In this document: piece after piece, positions 56,001-58,564 of the stretch
Layout: each line of letters opens with the position of its first letter
Position numbering within the stretch: the stretch's first letter is position 1
Assembly: GCA_015055605.1 (NCBI GenBank)
Contig: SVHV01000001.1
Location: forward strand, 315,026 to 379,025
Length of the DNA stretch: 64,000 bases
Reading direction: 5' to 3'
Source of the DNA: Clostridiales bacterium
Lineage (GTDB): Bacteria > Bacillota > Clostridia > Christensenellales > UBA1242
Program-made: the position numbers and the translations under genes
The notes under the pieces: generated by a model
Told to the model about the DNA's origin: nothing
Databases searched by the model: none
What the model saw: only the letters and a program-made list of their open reading frames with translations

Positions 56001-58150
56001 TAATCTCTGTCAAAGATAGTATGAATATACAAATTCTTTATCGTATATCCATTACCATCAAATGTGCCTTGGAAATTTACAAAAGGAATCCATATTTTTC
56101 CTGACATATCAATATCATTCATTAATTTTATTGTTTGACCAGAAAAATTACTTTCGTAATAACACAAAAGGCCTAGTTCATCAGGAGTAGTAACCTCAAT
56201 AACATCAGCATAGTCATCACAAAAAACATTTGAATCATCATACTGATCCCACCATGTCATAGGATATGCACTACCAGAGAAAGAAGCTAACATTGAATAT
56301 GCTACCTTACCAGTCGTAGTACCTACGGATATCGAACCCGTGCCACTACTATTTGTCGAAGCATTGACATAGCCAGTTTCTCGATATCTACCATAGGTAT
56401 AAGATGTTGTACTTGGATTTGAAGTAGAATTTTGATTAAACCATGAGTACTTAGATATAGCGACATTACCACCTGTATATGTTAAGAACGCCGCTTTAAA
56501 ATAAGCATTATATGTACTTGTCTTCGTACTAGAACTATAAACATTACTTATGGAGTAAAGCCTTAAAGTGCCATAAGCCGCATTATAAGAAGCATTGATT
56601 GCTGTCGTTGAATCGGCTAAAAGATTTCCCAATCTCGCAAAAGCACCATTAAATGTAGATGCAGAAGCAGATTCGTTTGACCACGGATAACTCGACATCG
56701 TAATTGGATTGACTAAACAATACCTTACATTAAATCGCTTTACTAGACCCGACCCCTGATATCTGTGAGCAAAAAGACCACATAAGTCGATAGCCTTTGA
56801 CCACTTAGTTAGATGGAAACCTGATATAGAGTTAGTTGAACCATAGTCAATCTCAAATTGAATAGTTGAGGTACAATTAGTAATATATACGGTTGATACA
56901 TCTGATGTAGGATTGACATGTGTTGACCTATAAGCATCTCCCCAACCAGAACCAATGATACCGGCAACTGTAATTCTATAATCACTAGTACACTGTCCTC
57001 GGTGATAGCCATTACTAGCACCAGCTGTGCCATTATTATCTATCGTACCACAAACCCATGCACCAGCTGCCTGATTAAATATCCAAATTCGCCCTTTAAA
57101 GTGACAATTAGTTATGTAGAGCGAATTATACTGGTCATCTTTGATATCACAGCCACCCACAATACCACCAACATTCATATACTGTCTAAGCATAATCTCA
57201 AAATGTCTGCCGGTAACCGAACAATTTATGATAGATGTTTGATTAGGCGCACCGTCATCATCAGTGTTCATAACATACCCAACGAGGATACCATAATGTC
57301 CAATGTACTGATATCTCTCAGTATCATTATAATAGCCTGGCTTGTAACTACTATATCCATCATAAGTACCTACGGTCACTGTACCACCATTGACAGCACT
57401 ACCATATAGGTTTTTCGCAAAATTATCCCAAACCTGATAAAGAACTGGTCCATAACTATTTGTTTTACTAGTTCCCACCTTAGTAAAATCAAGATGACAG
57501 TTAGACACTAAGGTATTTGAACACAGTACATCAATAAAGAATGACCTATGTCTAAGAGATGCGTTGTCATCTTCTGAACTAAATGTACACATTCTCTTAA
57601 GGTTTGTATTAGTATATCTGACTGTAACATTAGCAATAACAGAATTTCTTCTAACATATTGAAACAAAGGAACAACAAAACCAGAAGCACTACCATCATC
57701 AGTAACATGACCATAGTTTACAGTTATTGTGTGTCCATCTCCATCAAAAACTCCTTGAAACCAATAAACATAAGCATATAAATTAGTTGCACCAGATGTG
57801 CTAGAATTATATACATTAGTACCATTGACCCAGTATGTAGTTAAATTACGAGAAATAGTGATGTCTTTGGTAAGTTTAAAATACATTGACACGTTATAAG
57901 CTCTCTGCAATGCAACAAACTTCTCCCAGTCGTCAATTAAGAAAGGATTAGCACGAGAACCATCACCACCTGTGTACAAAGAAGATAGAGCAACAGAGGC
58001 TGCATCTACCTTATTGTCGTCTTTGAAGTAATTGTAAAGACTCAAAGAACCGATACCACAAACAAGTAGCAAGATTCCAAACACAATACTCTTCCACAAA
58101 TGTGCGAAAGGGTGTTTTACTTTGAAATTTGGTTTTTGTAATTTAAACAT
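26078..58150 (-). CDS. Giant (10,690 aa) membrane-anchored extracellular repeat protein with GLUG/beta-helix islands
   Basis: Single uninterrupted ORF; AGGAG RBS before ATG at 58150; N-terminal basic segment plus TM (KHPFAHLWKSIVFGILLLVCGIGSLSLYNYF); repeated GDGSxxNPYxI...NDIDxSGxxWxPI...FxGxFDGNGHTIxNLYI and GGLVGxNxGxI motifs. Confidence 0.95.
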   Translation of the reverse strand: MFKLQKPNFKVKHPFAHLWKSIVFGILLLVCGIGSLSLYNYFKDDNKVDAASVALSSLYTGGDGSRANPFLIDDWEKFVALQRAYNVSMYFKLTKDITISRNLTTYWVNGTNVYNSSTSGATNLYAYVYWFQGVFDGDGHTITVNYGHVTDDGSASGFVVPLFQYVRRNSVIANVTVRYTNTNLKRMCTFSSEDDNASLRHRSFFIDVLCSNTLVSNCHLDFTKVGTSKTNSYGPVLYQVWDNFAKNLYGSAVNGGTVTVGTYDGYSSYKPGYYNDTERYQYIGHYGILVGYVMNTDDDGAPNQTSIINCSVTGRHFEIMLRQYMNVGGIVGGCDIKDDQYNSLYITNCHFKGRIWIFNQAAGAWVCGTIDNNGTAGASNGYHRGQCTSDYRITVAGIIGSGWGDAYRSTHVNPTSDVSTVYITNCTSTIQFEIDYGSTNSISGFHLTKWSKAIDLCGLFAHRYQGSGLVKRFNVRYCLVNPITMSSYPWSNESASASTFNGAFARLGNLLADSTTAINASYNAAYGTLRLYSISNVYSSSTKTSTYNAYFKAAFLTYTGGNVAISKYSWFNQNSTSNPSTTSYTYGRYRETGYVNASTNSSGTGSISVGTTTGKVAYSMLASFSGSAYPMTWWDQYDDSNVFCDDYADVIEVTTPDELGLLCYYESNFSGQTIKLMNDIDMSGKIWIPFVNFQGTFDGNGYTIKNLYIHTIFDRDYVDNNDIDYYGFFGQLGANAIVRNLTLSYTRMEINFSSRMQYCGTLAGAVTGSNVKIEDVKITNSHIYYSWGYCGINTTNPITNASFTNTIHSSLIYGNVVGLGNASFSMVGVAVYSNYTIPVRSLKYNMDGTNTSNNFKLSVFVGKMNSSCKVTMDQIGSYNNRKSTSIAIPSDLMELADNTYFAGFTHYFTSNSSSGSSNSYQAVTNAISYYDTLGTYSSSQSLPTISTSYRIVRQESISSNLSSFNTLIRNICNGNYLHIWGVDYCNNVNDYMYTKGGYYYQVSYEITEEVPVDYGDGYEYYEYYVKGGITLWLFRLVTTSYAILNSDNSVTNLAANGVFPAQSLASNSSSIIPQINSSGTITFSTITTTSSYTAYNGKRIYSRANHATSNIFPIYSPYGYYSSRYNGVAFLKEYNPEYFTTHYITTPVTGTSYRTRTEYLIDEKIPSLNSSSTYAGTYLGNSKATHAPNFVMVPTSSSSGTTCYWYYYGNNHQIYQSTTTESDNFIQIDTVHSPAQRYFVVAQYKDNPGATDKTINDFTVSQANCTVTKVRTLSPSSSWVGTSGTANSNLYTLLSNYYNEFELTLYKITGLKSNSSYTIQYTDPVDWSYTAININGTKFANRNYLMTNQYFWYGAEICDWNIMYYGIHSTSCSQVGYSYLSSSEFTSSSTGATKTLTHYTSNSTGYLSTSSTLNLTSSSTYATIANAGIACIVISYDYYHVACYDPAGSDSFYLYNDGTTAVEDVIYTKIICQATGGTDFDGTYESFPAVAYILDDRQEDEYGPMEAEFFLSWGGRAHYYGSETYLDFRIEPPNGNLVSYVDAYQESPSEGGASLGLGPSVSNSLSKGYSMVLECYTEYWDADSYSDGTDDNCFSAFYPIYITAYLTERTYSVNLVSDGTPGNQGRSALIDLNNSNETGAYSFITSTYTVTKTATYNSAHYKNNKITIGTISSAPHYLEFTFNGGTSYTYYFTNDLNPNLNALNYTSNPGESSSPQSYGFKICAIGSSGVELSFDINPSGTTRIDFVWYTFSWEDLARAAHPDLTGAGQALSKLETDTDGYYLISTPMEFALFAIGADSTTAYNARLVNANNVLDFNLGDYDEYIFPQMNQFSGHIDGNNHRLYDVNFNNTLNPFINTLNSSAIISGLYFHSVALANTVLFNNYKGQTATEYLASHQVQSIFVRTNYGKITMCGIYETYHTISSSHDNSYWGYFAATNETSGIIERCSIDIRHNLWNNNPYDITIGAIAYNNKGKIQNCYSVVSEPNIFDSSVGTRNVYYSGAAITNSGTIEYCYSASVFTAWTRTTYPLKFHTFAKTNTGTIATAKNYYSFYYGDIHSGGTSATQHTLTASQGTRLTVAQMKEKSSFSGFSFGSIWFFDEDCGTGGRYHSGGGTCGMKYHQYNRGFPLLINDGVDVSTLTSDLIEFYVNDTLITSTTTTHKLNVSSSSTEKYLKYNTGTTASSNANAFKTKIGISNVTGQDIIVSLEMFSAPLRLISVKYGTTDISVTNSSGTAVTMSSTFKYNTAAGPYNYTLSNFDDSNGKKVKFYFITPAVYVEQAGAAISNNLAKSPYYLGTSSTTLLSSKTVYFVFGVTNFTINVGETVDNIRYKDLVVRYDSTTSNALETLDIFGDSNGRYKGATGTYATSFSVRENIAYAEELKVASTTTVPTASLSDTTNNATIVNLSTFGNRASNDKDVLVLSFTDKYYHVKLTKPSDSGFTLKLLNSSGTQLASIDSTSGNDYSQVFISESTLNNCKIQVVDANNPLRLYSLYFGGASLYDGATNQYDGISGTSGTFTYEHANNKMTFAKSGITTVTIYDNSGTANISASSYPDGIPIYIGTTESAVEVTFIYEYSSSIGSTKASGFSITDGTSSISLTSTSTTATFSCLISQTYTFSLETASTSTDSKGFTVYKVGSYYYRFVILEGPNYTAPNDAVVSGDDDEFSKTIPTNSLTYKIYSIQQMKVNQDFADGNIYNSTYDGVTYYSSAFTEKSARASYTISTTSNSTTAIKDTRNPVNSFAWANGDSLYIDYNGTFKFVVDTSGNVDTDIEKSKLFTANASHVLNSSGSKVGQCTNSDNYTVTINATICPKIDINRKPIAVNIENPSLQDERPYVMFYKLNGTAFSDNHRLTQTGTTKVTIKDTASTYSLITYTSSTTGSASSGNLIHYYNLYTCYGNNLKFTRGDTSTTVIENQKRLVSLEGSCFIGNVSSVTGAFNGRDTEPVYIRGKIGESESGTVVFTYAPFVTVSLYRADMIHEYSMQAIHNSSLVGITSITVSTKWSDTNSWTTPGDNKYIIKSDTTNHQYTYDLVDTTTARQLVLTVVVDVQTGYVFNGWYTGVGNGSLIGPQGGPSTTTTTGNTTASSSGFYDITTKNDGTQSTIVIYFDKTMYDDAYSSGFLNTSFFPEVSERQLYNDGNVDNGGIVTIYGNGNFELKDTYSTHTQTLIAAADYTFDGRADTKYFKAYYYTILVMKATPASTFAIQKFTHTSSSNGTYSVVTAGSDETSSKTRTQALAADYFSNVPKFNINIEFVGRNTIDNETHTLQRVGAQNGTVTVTPTKTPSGASAGNKSISFAISDSNYKIKYYVLKVFAGTSTTATATYYVAPGSSTTYTGTSLTGGATVRHLNSGNSTSWGTFKVSSNDTSLSIQIYDASKSQSNTWTNTYSNFYSQYYKFTVAPFIVEKVDVIKAYTSTNALPVQNTISARYLRLYSNTVTNALGDSYYPTVYYDGTAVQLKNSNIVDKSGNYSGYESLRYNVEGDSLYEYYYITFDLGAARTISKIIIPYNASYLYDSAYLSTDKSTWYTIYDKYIEGAYTATKVIDFVPDNHLNITATGASNNTFAANSSFSTSVASVTIGSMIPVVSGKTYRLVNNMANYSIDVTAYNATFSAQSITPTVTSSGSRKVILDIATNSETKYLGIKYTRTSALASASALKSDLLSNYDVSLQIFRASALNNYPSSSTPNEYLTGMKTYQLYNLQFITPIDQFVENMTINGTSAQVRATDFEFIANGTNVTQTTADGVNCSLVASPHTFTIDSKYFLKISNDYRVDLSTVSLNATITAAQVQAVISKIEHTSLLTQSSRGRYMSFSGTTDYGKPAGGNRNNLSFSFTNVPNVTPLGYEVVKLELISSAGTLAVSDVVDTTYSESSPFTTNASKTTISASGNTYTLKIYLRERTYTHSIGHGCNLSTCTDCSGKGILYVYTTLGYTAKTMQVNATSTDYTGCLATINLASHSGTTITQYTTSAKSQTVTINGTASPTMASSEISVATGSTILPKSLFDTTNSSVVGTDKTLKGTRFGTTSGSTQKGFYNYNYAEFVVGFYTYVAVEATTPADNSYGSGTWVVRDTAITTNGSNITYTYGMYGQWNNTEKTLLENMTNNTFTPFNGEKFIFFVINPNVAVAVNSDYTTNIYQKYRTSFKIHLLNFANRYSNSTTISAINDVAIRLYQSTDASGNWQNIASGTTSVKAKSLKYMLTHNSKDIATIELMSTSTLTGNSSGVVASVVGETITITVLETSTPAKYYSIQSAYSSSSEDKDANSPFRPTETISSVIAGGTTSTDYAQPDATEVHGYRGNSLKLINVNTTYSDAGARATYDKAEYKIDIRDTDPVPYSSSDFYFFTYFDLYREVYIETINVSKVTHVLKDSKVKPATYTVGSQFYYIDYVSGSTSDVGYKISYVREGDSIEFKLQSGSYTDGYQLLPYSVTRFTGSYSGSSRVSLINDDTMRAKYSNSTNYASNFSLIGTANDITNNPKAIIESSYPTGNNNLGNVTDIHLVTFFTDSMQLQIETVEYSDQNIGTLIGSNPDKYQRNTTYTPTPKASGNADNVIVTSLGTVGVYTTAGLSGNPLNASGNIAVGGCFVSAPHLYFEFNYGQDVINSWELANWQKYVGWDTSTSSEKYVKIGYTGSNLRYYTADQGTDTGYVVYNSEFTSNNPLHSAIKMFFDQVYTVEFKYRQYEAGAYNLIDLESNSGDEDLFDCIKMMYVGKTAYDNDESKLVGIDGTSIRVKYNTEIYVYALAPYAYNSSVTITSPNPYRIIRVTRPGYDKGLLEIDDYKAHYQGKFTSGTSGTHLYAYNNGFNYDKKNVLFNFTTNVDTTTTYYIDFANTIELAEHETVKRFYSATGLANSENFQGGTYTIGVMTGKNASNQIMSPTMGNTTGGLNVFNYGGSLYVDRYSTVYAEVTEICEGFEFSFWDIYDEGGNQYIPQESYKLIYDTTDFFLDDTAGQEIAIKLVVAEQKVNVNITTAVVADTSDGGGYGLKNVIYKDATRTIPVTNEDFRHEVVGGESVQIGNEFFLVEDGVAHINIPYYFNSSNNKIYLDSSYTIEAGFAYEFVNKPAICITQKLDSSNSSYAYPGYYINQNGSVQIKYYDVATGTDKTYTITVVEDAGGRLLYGDPSYGHNGLLNLADLPFVMTYIYCTKFIYVNTAYTYGFGIIDGNRVDNLETPLHIHNSKAYLEPSHAREYPYAYTYHSNGKVLTFDKKDNYLNYYDIINRQVTINSVTYYQGYGSPEGIENNVESIIWIKADTFNERLTVADRAALADHYICGEDGNEFLQKYVYMERLESDSGNECYIGYFGELSIKAQVERWSFDSETGEFVENTRTIGYYFHSFLNADTVGYTVDNNFLNGKPIVCITAGEYKGQYVVSGNSITATNGVTNKTFYVNGTTLYFDSSFTQPVNTFTYKIYTYENDKEALNVGAMTDWGTERLKDALDTTPATIHTGTIHVIALFSYNPNVTVNFKSVDDDVLALRTNNFDNDFGTDGYTLTDDGYTAYRVYSITFNGTISFDSHMFVEPSYSSGVYLKGYRYIMIDLNDADLLLTTNIATKDGEQHITYILSSIRANSDIVIYYIPIYEVMLEPVTTGKGTITTNVSTDFRYTTYSISALTTQNASENTVNGVYNVLDYTLAQLSTRASEISYNSTYASATGVEIAKSHTNANYTAVYVVGSYTELTSDATVHDTTYTVVSTPYYADTAQYKITERYIPTYLYYGNDMKVIKHTVEVDGNDHEYDAVAPGSYESYRELYVNKTLEVNSTTVAAEDLIVNSNHAVSGTFAREYTIKIETFVIEESSTAGFMKIDIQTPIQVLETEYFENVHALVNQTYQGKLDISNSNLYGLYTETIMYTAGVPTVTRAMFEYNGVDISFNIPTNLYPDKDMFYIAYYFMKKATVTLDIQPGYMSPQVQPIVSMSQITIDTTIPANESSKPLSKTTPRGNIVSNEYIGNHVYLDNATSIANSINSNFQADVEITLFAENISLGTSNNSQYNFVGFTDGSNLIYETYTISSNQVTIRETVYYVKEGELYTDAAKTIKATNLSYIIESTTLKLYYIAVSNRTFTTDGGATIITNGYTLNYMPGMGTNFLVAKYKLDAQSKDIINIKGNGYFQFGYSKESQINNVIGSINTIFENQLYNELTTEIDRDTDSLTYQGYKYIVIRAFPGPYASLASVSAFYPEAGDGFKFTDDRLLQDNYFIYSIKTVSVDFDYLQVTTNVTLAFVTNDTWSHSASEVSARIVGGKNIYDISTPEQLAFVLSNSNIVSDRNAVINLKNDISLGGKLWIPYIDAFVGTFEGNGHIISGIEITASRDMIYSTAYTNAPADGVVQTGSFVNVIGKANGYTSDGTTTYVTYRNLHELQGMALIPYAIHASINNLNIFGFNGYYYNGIGKANGVIGGYFVDSSLDKCYILLGESINFSMGYERDSFASGFDMTEDIDDNPTTGVASGDLNAMQNASSLVRTGLFVGGAEAYSIESKYIATTYNYDTTDSSNASGISINNSGIYEANVNYSLVGSELVFGQFVGANLYGDKNPGIKTESNEAVSMYISNSFAKDNLNINILSSGVIGTVGTNVLTATLHDIYVNVTGICSASGDNYAIADIVSNLSLNNIYVKQMITTTASYSSASFEDNNRWYSIATIDRVPRIMTMARQSVGAVVTLESGSNTNGIISNKVYTISTATELATYLYSANQDANKTLEYVEFRIVSDIDFGNDIWISYDLPRGYTLNGGGFKLSGLYLKDFWYGNYNSASLINNNYGVIRNLYITNSYMFVNGDEDTTDIQYFGFVARNMAGDMADMYQVYVNDSLIDISTIVNYKDSYVGGLVGKIDADIPIYEVEFTGKINNSYFATKSTADVLFVGGVVGYAHSNIYKAHSSAVIKSYGHTQRVHANQLYGGLIGRAGSTITEVTDAYFGNKAGSKFLAEINEYEKSSSNPSTAYALAGQNDASALSINNFYSSATFYKLSNNGFTNSTFITNYAYMLSGTYSGSPSGVTNASDLQLSTAGLNGFKDSNIWYFDTVTTDGYTYPVLIGNIKSNDIKVTIETEGVRHVAGETADNGGVFTNNSEFHQISTGIKYEKTPDTEPNYYSIDYYVKVTHDLATGAPYYTLSFAANTGYHIVAILVNGIVAASGNQYETNASMGNSYKTTYNDFSVNTQLVNGLTGFSVQVAQTNDNEIKVIFSKDIYYLNSVINGSNSAANNKYGTITVDYTQRDSYNNRVYSNTTYYNNNPTENAWTINSDYAKFYYQNSILDDDGTPKAGVDAQFTNSTVTYTFTPNEYQLSDNYYIGVRLKGWVFLPYGSSQTFSASVPNNNAKLDYSNTSNFPYLIGIMNNGEDTVVDPTDYYYGSSIPNKSGTYYVSLTANSVTRSLPTGNTAYTYVNSGSITVSVAAVTAGSYHPWVEYVYMSGLDGDLHYHTHSETDCFDEGVNLNCPDMPGHICDELCIEDSGSTIWFGTNELSPVQYSTYVYTPQSKGGGNFAPGNLISEKERVRIDILNARSGSRIDWFTRTFLDITDPANPVEKTHIYKLEEDSSFIEKVYDWNRADNTLTDITGAYTLTYLINNSVLSETGLGYDINISFVLAENTFGIYSFHMNDKLYDITLHLKNPDVNERVDVKLSNKADGSSSVILYSIINDNGIMKYSVSSGAEIDLNTDYTGQPIDLFAFGIHLYGEIAYSVDMGIMAILKMPDGYYPVIEMTAIDKYRLTDETDAIKVSSLLVPNADNTGYDTDGVKYTSYTASSRVTVTSGDYNGQYFDITGNSVVIGGTTYYINPQSAEGSSKLYTNESCTTLVTAFTYRMQGLGVLTYTLNTTSTSHDYVYTYKYGKLSQVDANALIELTYKKDYFSYFDQMGETTYIPEYYSQSISGVTSNSFTNTVATNMTGSLDSYLSSIQFVDIGGEASAGANGLSRETAFVIDSTFKLAWLDYVLCNYPTATYIYSDEEYRFSDAYYQILGKLDMSDKFWMPIPEFTGVMFTIGEGDSVGQIEDLYIELTYANVTNADLDAGKYTANGFIAKSDYAQFTNIKFVNPTIVSGIATTVGLVVGESKHTTFDSISIESARLYQTTSVDSDKNVGLGGLVGLALYNTTVNECYVGAEFISSHNNVGAILGNTSYYPDTSTDIYEAHFANIYNTYAYATRTHYEETDLEYEEISFAIGEALAVFYSVFELYGTVSTEHIYFTNAVDADDIEANYNNNYIIYTSSISVPDATFKQATSLTKDNIKLALAGLDFVRIWKFNENNQSVLGHLAFNPVISDTTITVVSLSGAGTKYNPYQIKTVGDFLFFIEQINATEYNTYNYASKYFVLKADIDLSGIMVDSIIDFKANLDGDEHTISNYYIKSDAVDNVSLINTNSGVIEKLFIKDALVVGTFSTRGDSYTAGLVGINNGTIRKVSYNGDIISTAKYTGNVIGKNNGVADTIINDGVVIGREYTGGVIGVATSDSVNISIGNNAIVSGFNYVSSIIAETQALPHVKVLSGEFAGRYFTITTDDTVIIGGITYYYQTAGTIYEGKIYTDNAHTSQVTEFTYDIVTHNNLYSTGILKMADRDDRVYRLSGLIQSTTNLHLSFTNNYFAGKILLTNYIYNVELAALAIAPTDGTIVHGYYSNYISGATVLNTTNVDGLINISYSAIIGTPCEYYVQVNERTSSDLTNTSSSFNANNWDYSNIWSIYAEENNGLPVFKYFNDYIVELPQGENYTYMMSTLLADEYFSYAREENRKFVYIKTDEYLYVIEINNDNSVSEDNGIEIENVVINDDGTIYVYRGASVTINVTAAIYSHITRIELNSLVTGVSGSSSDYTMLDDIHSENSDSNELGIKSGVNFVMTPNATVLGNDGNYNMYSRNRFDYYITISNDIDTYEVSASKEQITSVENENLISNIVIASRGANPLTSSNNDLSVDKKTTLAGIYYGDTVTITVTLNSALLGTGATTNIRIDSWSLKDDDITSDGDGYNYLDGDKTITNSVSDEYDLNGIYNIGNYYTLNKDNSPYTPQDYIIDNDKISISFIATPQTSGEYIVTLVKQWLVELQLDISIDIGIEYPIGYLSGYEEIPVASAGQNYSSPTAYEFNQEVLAISEDSKVSAKNYNLKNYTSINPTTSLLATGQTDKGSYKLVGTMYDYGAEGSVIDTVDYVDERFIAKIYVDSFAPINFSTYNRGVYKFTAFTQWNETQGKYLDLGINPDVTEYTIGVGPDVLELYTYRVDSVEYSYSGQSAIIANYIPSNYNINVIVDNGHESDDDDYDQQNGINAYNGTVTADEFIPNEEGTYLTGIDIVSTVRHGRSIQITLNPDEKYIYDEVNITYYTYRLKDVTKEDTMDNRVYYNGENYTITTGNKDTITTNYLPVINKYQDGELVEIATNMTRNSKLYAVTDADGNLTGDNNYGHTITLTNVYGNIELHVKYIRYYWNDTDTTVDKLGTEIPTGTSILGDGSYENPYKISKASDWGYIVNTSRSTNNYYTDSYFIVTNDIDFQSRYTPSIARFEGKIFGNGFTFKNMLLDSYLLVGETSREVNTSDENKSTYHYGMATCIYSNATLETYQYGLINRLNGSISDLVFDNLVFKSAMASSISSDKSVYADVGLVSAHYGLINNITINDNSSFTNYANYNLVAGADQYVRLFAPVAAYSNGGTISNIINNADIKYYMDNSSIDCSEIYVAGIVAKNDVNETVSSTIYNVINNGNVSVLANHTNKRGYIFAAGISVVSFGNGIGYNLANTGTINNEVYYAAGIIYNNAGTIINAYNSGEIIAGRKDASGISRVTYGILKNAYNVGKLLSESGSNSYEITHKEAGSIIENIYYLSSNNTSSIASSAVPLTTAQMSDENSFVGFDFMTDWSMGTGSYTYPVLKFTEVQGHFTLGINDYSSTETVKDTGLWIEYNDGTNNVADISLSDLPYNSSIDAYGIENVYQLAWLSRATSYRNPELIGKNFVIINDIDLSGRYWTPINSQRFNDSISIYGIDKDSIDEVIADDLKHDVATDNITISGMTIGNENRWYNMGESAFISYTTHSNIKGLDFESVNIAGTGNILAVVVSDAENSTIISNVNYISGSVRGYSSNHYNYPVVAGLVGWLWESKLTASTVTGYNAEGELHSTYAIGDDYGGNIVGLGVGTHIAGLVGYNYNPLNIDGIDYAVNENYFNGILTGYSSAGAPIENSSVSGLVYTASETTIKDNYSKGKIVSYNVTNVASIIHEINWHTIMKNNYSANEIIFKAGTGSVYVVNNIYDSSLEISKNYYLVDSRKDPQMGNYMAGAVRNNTGGFTITATDMIESITTEELVSQQAFKNKSTWDFSNIWTYIYHINWDYPVLRSIYGRNAVEIDVVVYNPYKNGAPTVQLGNLYMGSLDHEDRGIDSIFYKNASNEVVSNYADIVASEYADTSVIEFTYSIMASDYIDVMISNTSNGLVSSVLFGEIIRGDGTHETITYYDKYTDNTNNDIHIHEELVAETYGLVITYEYREFNLTLNSTLTADAGTDGVQDDDFVTVVLVHTNSAGIVDYAYSIDMKNNETYTFANIFNGVLDSVYTYTYAGVDYDFTVDDYGTWSVYLYYPMFYVNETDKTTITNANITYNPTISRVKVTSGDYAGYYYNITADNTVIIGGVTYYIDTTTTIGTSKLYTNAACTTEVSAFSYTLNADSDYYDNYATINNSNVAFNYIGSFNLDTISRDIVIDITVNKPYEYWLHNSSSNM
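26249..26422 (-). repeat. ~58-aa recurring module, copy nearest the C-terminus
   Basis: VKVTSGDYAGYYYNITADNTVIIGGVTYYIDTTTTIGTSKLYTNAACTTEVSAFSYTL. Confidence 0.8.
32543..32716 (-). repeat. ~58-aa recurring module
   Basis: VKVLSGEFAGRYFTITTDDTVIIGGITYYYQTAGTIYEGKIYTDNAHTSQVTEFTYDI. Confidence 0.8.
34736..34906 (-). repeat. ~58-aa recurring module
   Basis: VTVTSGDYNGQYFDITGNSVVIGGTTYYINPQSAEGSSKLYTNESCTTLVTAFTYRM. Confidence 0.8.
41903..42064 (-). repeat. ~58-aa recurring module, diverged copy
   Basis: VCITAGEYKGQYVVSGNSITATNGVTNKTFYVNGTTLYFDSSFTQPVNTFTYKI. Confidence 0.6.
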
Positions 58151-58211
58151 ATTATTACTCCTAATAATTTTATTATATATTAATGTGAAAATTTTAATCT
58201 TTGTATTTTCA

Positions 58212-58259
58212 CTATTGTCTATTCCTAACATTGAATCAATGTTGGTATTTAGGCAATAG
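58212..58259 (-). promoter_or_regulatory. Imperfect 48-bp dyad in the leader of the giant gene
   Basis: CTATTG...AACATTGAATCAATGTT...CAATAG; central 17-bp palindrome with 8-bp perfect arms. Confidence 0.65.
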
Positions 58260-58355
58260 ACCATTGTTATTATGCAAATAAGTTTCACTACTCAAATTTA
58301 GTGTACTTGCCCTAACAACAAAATAAAAGTCGATACTTCGACTAATATTATATAT

Positions 58356-58384
58356 ATTATATATAATAGTCATACTGTAGTCAA
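58356..58384 (-). promoter_or_regulatory. Near-consensus sigma-A promoter for the giant gene
   Basis: Minus strand TTGACT-N17-TATAAT (-35 58379-58384, -10 58356-58361). Confidence 0.75.
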
Positions 58385-58564
58385 ATACAAAACGAGATTT
58401 TTTGATAAAAAATGAAAAATATTTACATAAAACCACTCTTTAAACTCAGATACAGATGGCGACTCACTTTCGCCAATATTTTTAGTTAATTATGGCAAAT
58501 TCTTTTTGTTAAACAAAAAAACAATGCTACAATACTTAAATAAAAATCTCTAAAAGAGGAAAAT

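Noticed and set aside
30089-57714. Many 60-150 aa ORFs overlapping the giant gene in other frames, including the 150-aa plus-strand ORF 40646-41098
   Set aside because: Compositionally biased antisense or out-of-frame translations of the giant gene (runs of I, Y, C, S), with no recognisable domains; expected by chance across a 32-kb coding region.
26078-58150. CRISPR array or DNA-level tandem repeat array within the giant gene
   Set aside because: Repeats are protein-level and strongly diverged; no regularly spaced identical DNA direct repeats were seen.
58151-58288. 46-aa N-terminal extension of the giant ORF in the ORF track
   Set aside because: ATG at 58150 has a good AGGAG RBS and is followed directly by a basic stub and TM; the extension lies in the leader with the dyad.
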